Assembly: GCA_963815295.1 (NCBI GenBank)
Contig: CAWFFZ010000008.1
Coordinates: 1,178,001-1,242,000, forward strand
Direction: 5' to 3'
From: JACDHG01 sp963815295
GTDB lineage: Bacteria; Actinomycetota; Actinomycetes; Propionibacteriales; Nocardioidaceae
DNA length: 64,000 nucleotides
Part shown: piece after piece, positions 58,542 to 64,000 of the stretch
How positions within the stretch are numbered: position 1 is the first letter of the stretch
Layout: each line of letters opens with the position of its first letter
Program-made: the position numbers and the translations under genes
The notes under the pieces: model-generated
Database searches by the model: none
Seen by the model: only the letters and a program-made list of their open reading frames with translations
What the model was told of the DNA's origin: nothing

Positions 58542-58847
58542 TTAAACCCAGCAACAGTGTCCAGACGGCTGGTCGGGGAGCAACCGAACGGTGGACGCGT
58601 CGCGACGAATGATGGGCGGCAGATGGGGCACTACGTTGCTATGGCTCCCGCCGGTCGACAACGGGGCCGAGGTCCCTGGGAGTTGCAGGTGCGTCTCCCA
58701 GGGACCGTCCATGCCAAAGGGTCCGTCAACCGGGCACCAGCGCATGACGCGCGTCCCGGCATCGCACGCCGAACATTTGAACGTCTTGAGGTGCCGCCAA
58801 TACGCCTCGACTTCCAGCACGGGCAGGTTCGAGGTCTCGGTCGTCAT
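58542..58847 (-). CDS. Small cysteine-containing protein (second gene of coupled pair)
   Basis: The 101-residue product has TFKCSACDAGTRVMRWCPVDGP with Cys25, Cys28 and Cys38, a half zinc-ribbon-like arrangement, and then GPWETHLQLPGTSAPLS, the region covered by a hairpin repeat. Its ATG at 58847 overlaps the TGA of the upstream Cys-rich gene (ATGA), which supports both as genes. The C-terminal third is compositionally poor and may be extra. The function is unknown; metal binding is inferred from the cysteines only. Confidence 0.55.
   Translation of the reverse strand: MTTETSNLPVLEVEAYWRHLKTFKCSACDAGTRVMRWCPVDGPFGMDGPWETHLQLPGTSAPLSTGGSHSNVVPHLPPIIRRDASTVRLLPDQPSGHCCWV
58671..58706. repeat. 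Hairpin repeat, copy 2 (inside small gene)
   Basis: GGTCCCTGGGAG (58671-58682) and CTCCCAGGGACC (58695-58706) form a perfect 12-bp stem with a 12-nt loop. The core CCCTGG/CCAGGG matches the repeats at 57451 and 59193. Here it falls within the coding part GPWETHLQLPGT of the minus-strand gene. Confidence 0.7.
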
Positions 58848-59074
58848 GGGTCTCTGCCTCCGTCATTGCCTTCCGGGCCGCCATTGCTGGCGCACCCTGG
58901 ATTCGAGCACGAACCCTGCCCAAGCTCGTACGTCATGCTCGACGGATACTCCCCAGGCACAGCGACAAACCCGTACCGCATCGTGGCCCGTTCGCAAATG
59001 GGGCAGAGTTGCAGGCGGTAGCTGCGCATCTCCTCTTCTGTGAAGCGGCGGCTGTCACCTGGCTGCTTGCTCAT
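58844..59074 (-). CDS. Small zinc-ribbon-like protein (first gene of coupled pair)
   Basis: The 76-residue product MSKQPGDSRRFTEEEMRSYR followed by LQLCPICERATMRYGFVAVP has CPIC at 24-27 and CSNPGC at 56-61, a CxxC...CxxxxC pattern fitting a zinc ribbon. Its stop overlaps the start of the next gene by 4 nt. No Shine-Dalgarno is obvious. A copy of the hairpin repeat lies 120 bp upstream of its start, in the presumed promoter region. Confidence 0.6.
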   Translation of the reverse strand: MSKQPGDSRRFTEEEMRSYRLQLCPICERATMRYGFVAVPGEYPSSMTYELGQGSCSNPGCASNGGPEGNDGGRDP

Positions 59075-59192
59075 GGCATGAGACTAAGGACGCCGATGCC
59101 AGGCCGCACGTCGCGTGAGCCCACCTGGCGAATAACACGCACTCGATGGGGCACAGAGTCATCACGGCCTCGGACCGAGAGCGGGGCTGGAA

Positions 59193-59236
59193 GGTCGGTC
59201 CCTGGACGTGGACGGCGCGTCCCCCAGGGGCCGACC
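59193..59236. repeat. Hairpin repeat, copy 3
   Basis: GGTCGGTCCCTGG (59193-59205) and CCAGGGGCCGACC (59224-59236) form a 13-bp stem in which one base pair is G-U when read as RNA. The nested GACGGCGCGTC loop is the same as in the copy at 57451, and flanking GGGCACAGAGTCATCACG also resembles that copy. Confidence 0.7.
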
Positions 59237-59342
59237 GATTTACAGCGAGGTTGTTCCGTGAGGGGTGTAGTCGCACGGCCATAACGGCATGAGGACTGAG
59301 TACATGGTCAGCGAGTAGCCGGCACATGTTAAGGAGGATCCC

Positions 59343-59459
59343 GTGACCGAGACGCCGCGCAATATGGACGACGTTCCCGCAGAGGAGCACATCGACTCAG
59401 CCGATGCGGAAGCCGAGAAGGTCGGGCCGGACGAGAACTCCGAGACGCGACCCGACTAG
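59343..59459 (+). CDS. 38-residue acidic mini-protein
   Basis: GTG at 59343 is preceded by a perfect AAGGAGG at 59331-59337. The frame encodes VTETPRNMDDVPAEEHIDSA then DAEAEKVGPDENSETRPD and a TAG. It is strongly acidic and hydrophilic, so probably disordered. The ideal ribosome-binding site is the main reason to call it. It lies between the Cys-rich pair and the gene pair at 59496-60315. No function can be given. Confidence 0.6.
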   Translation: MTETPRNMDDVPAEEHIDSADAEAEKVGPDENSETRPD

Positions 59460-59495
59460 CCCGACCCCTTGTTGGCAGCGGGCAGACTTCGGTAG

Positions 59496-59924
59496 CTAGT
59501 GCGCTACCAACTCAAGCCGATGGGCATCATCATGGAGTTCATCGAGCCGAGCTTGTAGCGCATGAAGGGCGGCCTCCGCCCCTCCCTCGCTATCCTTAAC
59601 GTCCTCGAAATCCACAATGCCAAGCCTGGTCGTTGCGAACGCCAGCCGACTCCATCCGTGAAGCGGCATCGTGCCGACGAGGTCGTCATACTCAGGGCTT
59701 GCTGACTCCATGGCAGCCCGTTGCTCCGACTCGATGGCGCCGTACCACCAAAGAGAGAGCACCTCATCTTGCCCATCGACGCACATGAAGAGGAACTCAC
59801 GACCGTCTTGCCGGAAGACACCAACCAGCGGCATCTCGTGGTACTGGTACTCGGCGACCGGCACCGAGTCCCATGTGGGCTTCCAGGGCGGCTGGCGGTG
59901 CATGAGACGCGCTAGGTCACCCAT
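59496..59924 (-). CDS. Unknown protein, second gene of coupled pair
   Basis: The 142-residue product (MGDLARLMHRQPPWKPTWDS... DGREFLFMCVDGQDEVLSLWWYG... FATTRLGIVDFEDVKD) looks like a compact alpha/beta domain with a C-terminal helix. ATG at 59924 overlaps the end of the upstream gene by 8 nt. No family is recognised with certainty. The pair could be a small two-component module, for example an immunity-type pair, but nothing in the sequence proves this. Confidence 0.6.
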   Translation of the reverse strand: MGDLARLMHRQPPWKPTWDSVPVAEYQYHEMPLVGVFRQDGREFLFMCVDGQDEVLSLWWYGAIESEQRAAMESASPEYDDLVGTMPLHGWSRLAFATTRLGIVDFEDVKDSEGGAEAALHALQARLDELHDDAHRLELVAH

Positions 59925-60315
59925 CGACCTCGCCTCCCCTCGCACAGGCATGCAACATCTCCGCAACAGTGTCATCCCATCCAGTCTCCATGTCCCAAAA
60001 GACTGAAGCGTGCAAGGGGCTTCCAGGATGCCTCGGTGTGTGTTCGACACGAAAGCCAGCCGACCTGAGCACCCCCGCCTGGTGATGCCTCACCGCAGCG
60101 TCTCTGCCTGGCCACAAGCGAGCCCTGGTCCCGTATGCCGTGATCCGGGCGTCCCGGGGACCCATCCGCCCGAGAATCATGGAAACTTCAAGCTCTGGTG
60201 GCTCTTTGTGGGGTCTTGGCCGGTCCTGGAAGACGAATGAGCCAGCGGCGCGGCGCTTCCCCACTTGGCTGAGCCACTCCTCGTCCTCAATGAACCGGGG
60301 GGTGTCACAAGTCAC
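59917..60315 (-). CDS. Unknown protein, first gene of coupled pair
   Basis: The 132-residue product starts MTCDTPRFIEDEEWLSQVGK and contains ILGRMGPRDARITAYGTRARLWPGRDAAVRHHQ and SAGFRVEHTPRHPGSPLHASVF, an alpha/beta pattern. No known family is identified. It overlaps the following gene by 8 nt and is likely translated together with it. Confidence 0.6.
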   Translation of the reverse strand: MTCDTPRFIEDEEWLSQVGKRRAAGSFVFQDRPRPHKEPPELEVSMILGRMGPRDARITAYGTRARLWPGRDAAVRHHQAGVLRSAGFRVEHTPRHPGSPLHASVFWDMETGWDDTVAEMLHACARGGEVDG

Positions 60316-60449
60316 GGAGCGATGCTAGTCGACGCCAGCGGTGCCTTCCGGGGCACGATCCAGCCCTCACATCGGGCAGCGCGAGATCGCGTGAACTGTG
60401 CGACGCGCTGACGTCGGGGGAGCGGCCGGACGCCGCGTATTCTCGGGAC

Positions 60450-61445
60450 GTGAGTGGATCGATGACCTACAGACACCTGGGCAGGTCCGGTCTCTTGGTC
60501 AGTCGAATCGGGCTGGGAACCATGACCTTCGGTTTCACCACGGACGAGTCCACAAGCTTCACGGTCATGGACACCGCGATCGACGCAGGCATCAACTTCT
60601 TCGACACCGCCGACGTGTACGGCGGCCCGCAGACGGCGGATATGGCCATGGGGTACGGAATCGCGGAGGAGGTCATCGGTCGGTGGCTACAGCGCAGCGG
60701 ACACCGCGACGACATCGTGTTGGCCACGAAGGTCTACCAGCCGATGGGCCTCGGCCCCAACGACCGGCGCTTGTCCGCGTACCACGTCCGTCGTGCGTGC
60801 GAAGCGAGCCTGCGCAGGCTCCAGACTGATCACATCGACCTGTACCAGATGCACCACGTCGACCGGGCCACGCCGTGGGAGGAGACCTGGCAGGCCATGG
60901 AACAACTGGTCCGCGAAGGCAAGATCAGCTACGTCGGCAGCAGCAACTTCGCGGCCTGGGATGTCGCCCTGGCCCAGTCGGCCGCGTCGGCACGGCACTT
61001 CCTCGGACTCGTCTCCGAGCAGAGCCACTACAGCCTTGCCGTGCGGGCGGTCGAGTTGGAACTAGTTCCGGCGCTGCGAAACCTCGGCATCGGTCTCATC
61101 CCGTACAGCCCCCTTCGCATCGGCCTCCTCGCTGGCGCCCTCGAGAACTCCAGCGGGGGACGACGCCTGAGCGACTCCTTGCTGGAACTCATCGAGGCAC
61201 ACCGCGACCAACTCCAGGCGTATGAGTCGTTGTGCCGCGAGTTGGGTGCGAAGCCCGTGGAGGTAGCACTGGCCTGGCTGGCCGCGAATCCTGCCGTCGC
61301 GACAGCGGTGGTCGGAGCGGAAACTCCCGAAGAACTTCGGTCGGGCCTCGGCGCACTGTCGGTGCAACTGGACGCAGACGTGTTGGCAAGACTCGATGAG
61401 ATTTGGCCGGGACCCGGGGAGGCTCCGCAGGCATACGCCTGGTGA
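60450..61445 (+). CDS. Aldo/keto reductase
   Basis: The 331-residue protein is an NADPH-dependent aldo/keto reductase: RHLGRSGLLVSRIGLGTMTFG, the catalytic Asp/Tyr segment FFDTADVYGG, VLATKVYQPMG with the active-site Lys, HIDLYQMHHVD with the His, and YVGSSNFAAW. The GTG at 60450 has TATTCT 6 bp upstream, fitting a leaderless transcript; ATG at 60462 is the alternative. It is flanked by noncoding DNA and probably monocistronic. The substrate is unknown. Confidence 0.92.
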   Translation: MSGSMTYRHLGRSGLLVSRIGLGTMTFGFTTDESTSFTVMDTAIDAGINFFDTADVYGGPQTADMAMGYGIAEEVIGRWLQRSGHRDDIVLATKVYQPMGLGPNDRRLSAYHVRRACEASLRRLQTDHIDLYQMHHVDRATPWEETWQAMEQLVREGKISYVGSSNFAAWDVALAQSAASARHFLGLVSEQSHYSLAVRAVELELVPALRNLGIGLIPYSPLRIGLLAGALENSSGGRRLSDSLLELIEAHRDQLQAYESLCRELGAKPVEVALAWLAANPAVATAVVGAETPEELRSGLGALSVQLDADVLARLDEIWPGPGEAPQAYAW

Positions 61446-61536
61446 CGGCGGTCGCTGAGCTCGACCCGTCAGTCGCTCGATCATAGGCAGATCCTGTGAG
61501 CATGATCCCGCGTCCAGCACATGCTCGTCACGGCGA

Positions 61537-61626
61537 TCTGCCAGCCGCCCACGCCGCGCGAGCGGGCTGACCGACGTAGGTTCATCCGTTCCTGGTCACC
61601 GAGCACGGGTTTGCCCACTCGGCTCA
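61537..61626. repeat. About 90-bp dispersed repeat, copy 2
   Basis: This intergenic stretch resembles 48973-49061, sharing GCCAGCCGCCCACGCCGCG and ACCGACGTA plus scattered later blocks. It is noncoding in both places. The purpose is unknown; a decayed element or regulatory relic is possible. Confidence 0.5.
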
Positions 61627-61727
61627 CATGCGACGCGTTGACTGGATGCGTTGCTCATTTGCATGACTTCCACGCGGCCGGTCGAGGTAGGCGCATCTGA
61701 TGCACCTTGACAGGGCATCAATTCATG

Positions 61728-62834
61728 TCAGCTCAACGGGATCCGCAGCACCTCTCCACCACCGGCGCAGGTGCCGCAGTTCGACACGAACGCGTTGCTG
61801 CCGCGAAGTGCGAGGCCGCCAGGCGTGATGAGGCCGGTCGACATCACGACGGACTGTGAGCCGTCCCCGTTCACTCGGATGAGCGCCCCGGTTGGGTCAC
61901 CTGACAGCAGACCGTTCTGGAAAATCTCAAGCACGTACATCCGCCCGCTCTTGTCGAAACCGATGTCGATGATGTTGGTGAACCCGCTAGCGAACACTTC
62001 GGGTCCGTTGCTCCCGATGCGGTACACGTTCGCGCCGCCGGGCGGGAACGGGAACCCGGTCAGCTGCCCGACGTACAAGGCGCCGTCTGGACCCTTCGTC
62101 ACCGAGGTCGGAACTGCATCCATTGATTGGCCGTCGACGAGTCGGTTCGGGAACGTCGCCAACACCCTGATGCTGCCGTTCTTGCCCACCATCAGTAGGT
62201 CGTTCGCGCCGGCGTCGGACACCACAACCCGACCGCCGGTTGTCAGGGCCGAGTTCGGGTTGACGTTCTCCTCGTCGCCAGTCGGGTTGTTGGCATCCTC
62301 GAAGTCGGCGAGGTCGGCGACGGTCCGGACAGTCGAGGCTGCTTTCCATCCCTGTCTGCTGGTGCGCGCCACGATGAGCTGCCCCATGTCGTCGAGCTCG
62401 GGCAGGGTCTTGCTGAAGTCGAGGTCGAGGCCGAGACCGACGGTGACGTACATCTTCTGGCCGCGGAACGTGACATCGGACGGACCGATGGCGGCGTCAC
62501 CGGTGCCCTGTTGGCCGAACGACGGCAGCCCGGTCAGCACCTGACGCGGACCTCCCTTGCCGATGCGGGTAACTGCACCGCTGTGTCCGAAGCAAGACGG
62601 CCCTTCCGGTCCGGCGAAGCAGGGCCCGTCGCCGCCAGCACCGGACTCGGCGACATACAGAGTGCCGTCGGGCGAGACCGCGAGTCCTCGAGGGTTGTTC
62701 AACCCGGATGCGATGACGGTGGGACCTTCGTTCGAGCCCTTCCCCCGGTGGGCGTCGGTTGATGTCATGCCCGAAACTGTCAGCCCGGCCGCGGCCAGCA
62801 TGGCGATGGCAGTCAGGCGCGTTGCGTGAACCAT
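61728..62834 (-). CDS. ScyD/ScyE family secreted beta-propeller protein
   Basis: The 368-residue product has a Sec signal peptide (LTAIAMLAAAGLTVSG, cleavage near residue 29) and a propeller-like body with NNPRGLAVSPDGTLYVAESGAGG, DGALYVGQLTGFPFPPGGANVYRI and GFDKSGRMYVLEI. This matches the ScyD/ScyE family, named in cyanobacterial scytonemin clusters but frequent in Actinobacteria as secreted proteins of unknown role. ATG at 62834 follows GAGGGAG. It is isolated and transcribed leftward. Confidence 0.85.
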   Translation of the reverse strand: MVHATRLTAIAMLAAAGLTVSGMTSTDAHRGKGSNEGPTVIASGLNNPRGLAVSPDGTLYVAESGAGGDGPCFAGPEGPSCFGHSGAVTRIGKGGPRQVLTGLPSFGQQGTGDAAIGPSDVTFRGQKMYVTVGLGLDLDFSKTLPELDDMGQLIVARTSRQGWKAASTVRTVADLADFEDANNPTGDEENVNPNSALTTGGRVVVSDAGANDLLMVGKNGSIRVLATFPNRLVDGQSMDAVPTSVTKGPDGALYVGQLTGFPFPPGGANVYRIGSNGPEVFASGFTNIIDIGFDKSGRMYVLEIFQNGLLSGDPTGALIRVNGDGSQSVVMSTGLITPGGLALRGSNAFVSNCGTCAGGGEVLRIPLS

Positions 62835-63058
62835 GTGTTGCTCCCTCTGCGTGGAAGACCCCCTGGTCCTGGTTCGAGCATCCTCCGTTCACGTGGCAAG
62901 GGCAATGGGTCATGCGGAGCACCGGGGGTTCCCGCGAAGACCGCCCGAGTGGACTTGTGACGGCAGGCTTTCCACTCTGGCGCGACGTCCGCGTGGACGG
63001 CCTACAGTCGCGCCGCCTCCCACGCGTCCGGACATGTCATGAGCGGGAGTTCTTGGAT

Positions 63059-64000
63059 TCAGGCCAACCAGGAGGCATAGAAGATCGCGAGCCCAGTCGC
63101 GACGCAGATCCCGGCGATGAGCCAGAAGCGGATCACTACCGTGACCTCGTCCCATCCCAGGTGCTCGAAGTGGTGGTGGATGGGGGCGATTCGGAAGATG
63201 CGTTGCCCTGTGCCTGTAATCCGCTTGGTCAGTTTGAAATAGCCCATCTGCAGAAGCACAGACATCGCCTCCAGTACGAACAGTCCGGCGATTACGGCCA
63301 TCAGGAGTTCGGTGCGAGACGTGATCGCCAGCCCAGCCAGTGCCCCCCCGATGGCGAGGGAGCCGACGTCGCCCATGATGATCCGGGCGGGCTTGGCGTT
63401 CCACCACAGAAAGCCGATGCAGGTCGCGCTGATGGCTGCCGAAAGCACCGCGAGGTCGAGGGGGTCGCGCACCTGGTAGCACTGTGACTGCACCACGGTG
63501 GGCCTCGAGGATCCGCACAGCTGGTTGTTCTGCCAGATATTCACGAACGTGTAGGCGCCGAAGACACTGTTGACGCTGTAGGCGTCGAGGGCGTTCTTAT
63601 GGAGGAATCCGTCGGCGCCATACACAGTGATGGACCAGAAGGCATCAACGGGGACATCCTTGGCAGTGATCGTGTACCGGCCGACGGGGAGTCCCGGCTC
63701 ACGGCTCTCGTAGTAGGCCTCTTGCTCGGGCAGTCCGCCCCAGCCTCCGGCGGTGCCAAGCAGGTGAGCGTGCGGATCGACGTCTTCCTTCCTGCCGAAC
63801 ATGCCGTGGGTGCCATGCAAGCCCTGCGAGGCTTCCTTCAGGACAGCGGTACGGACCGCCGTGAACGACTCCTCGTCGTAGTCGGGCGGTTCGAGGGGTT
63901 CGCTCGCCCCCGCACTCAGGGAGAACCTGTCTTGGATCTGGTTCGCCTGTGCCACGTCTTCAGGGTCCGAGGCGTCAACCAGCACTCGTGCAGCCAAGAG
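63059..64000 (-). CDS. Chimeric frame: DUF1254/DUF1214 C-terminus fused to MraY C-terminal half (5' end outside window)
   Basis: The minus-strand frame is open from the right edge. Its first part (64000-63563) ends PGLPVGRYTITAKDVPVDAF then WSITVYGADGFLHKNALDAY, the DUF1214/DUF1254 C-terminal domain. Directly after NSV it continues FGAYTFVNIWQNNQLCGSSR and later FLWWNAKPARIIMGDVGSLA, TGTGQRIFRIAPIHHHFEHL and VATGLAIFYASWLA. That is the C-terminal 167 residues of phospho-MurNAc-pentapeptide translocase MraY, including the HHH motif. The MraY catalytic DDxxK region and first helices are absent. No other cell-wall genes are nearby. It may be a gene-fusion relic or an assembly chimera; function as a translocase is unlikely. 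Confidence 0.75.
   Translation of the reverse strand, partial: LLAARVLVDASDPEDVAQANQIQDRFSLSAGASEPLEPPDYDEESFTAVRTAVLKEASQGLHGTHGMFGRKEDVDPHAHLLGTAGGWGGLPEQEAYYESREPGLPVGRYTITAKDVPVDAFWSITVYGADGFLHKNALDAYSVNSVFGAYTFVNIWQNNQLCGSSRPTVVQSQCYQVRDPLDLAVLSAAISATCIGFLWWNAKPARIIMGDVGSLAIGGALAGLAITSRTELLMAVIAGLFVLEAMSVLLQMGYFKLTKRITGTGQRIFRIAPIHHHFEHLGWDEVTVVIRFWLIAGICVATGLAIFYASWLA

Overview
The window comes from a high-GC actinomycete chromosome. The rRNA sequences are actinobacterial, GTG starts and 4-nt gene overlaps are common, and the gene order argGH - tyrS - rrn - tlyA/nadK/recN - steAB - pyrG - ald - xerD - parA/scpAB/rluB - cmk/der is typical of the class. Propionibacteriales (Nocardioidaceae-like) is my best guess from gene order, but it is not proven.

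Core half (1 to about 34.5 kb). The 3' end of argG is followed by argH, a convergent 3-methyladenine DNA glycosylase, a hemerythrin-like gene overlapping tyrS, and a complete 16S-23S-5S operon with promoter, processing stem and terminator. Then come a TPR protein, an SSB-like protein, a DUF1015 protein on the minus strand, and a plus-strand run: HAD phosphatase, a 76-aa protein, TlyA, NAD kinase, RecN, SteA, SteB, CTP synthase, alanine dehydrogenase and XerD. XerD appears to start at CTG. A small regulatory island (DHFR-like, YCII/DGPF, ECF42 sigma factor) separates this from a segregation and cell-cycle operon: ParA, a ribbon-helix-helix-like protein, ScpA, ScpB, RluB, prephenate dehydrogenase, CMP kinase and Der.

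Accessory half (34.5 to 64 kb). A tRNA-Pro(GGG) gene carries a 44-bp 3' sequence that recurs exactly at 43787-43830, bounding a 9.3-kb island. The island holds a frameshifted tyrosine integrase, two HTH remnants, a decayed and an intact copy of one membrane-protein gene, an ECF sigma/anti-sigma pair and small envelope proteins. Beyond it are secreted proteins, a glyoxalase, a giant LuxR-type regulator, a decayed ECF/anti-sigma operon, a second intact one, a P-loop kinase, cupin, GNAT, GDPD, aldo/keto reductase and a ScyD-like secreted protein. The region also holds short palindromic repeats, a hairpin repeat family at 57-59 kb and several very small genes arranged in overlapping pairs.

The most unusual object is at the right edge: an open frame joining the C-terminal DUF1254/DUF1214 region to the C-terminal half of MraY. 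Other points worth attention are the tRNA-borne island with its duplicated HTH/membrane module, the palindromic repeats, and the Cys-rich mini-gene pair beside the hairpin family.
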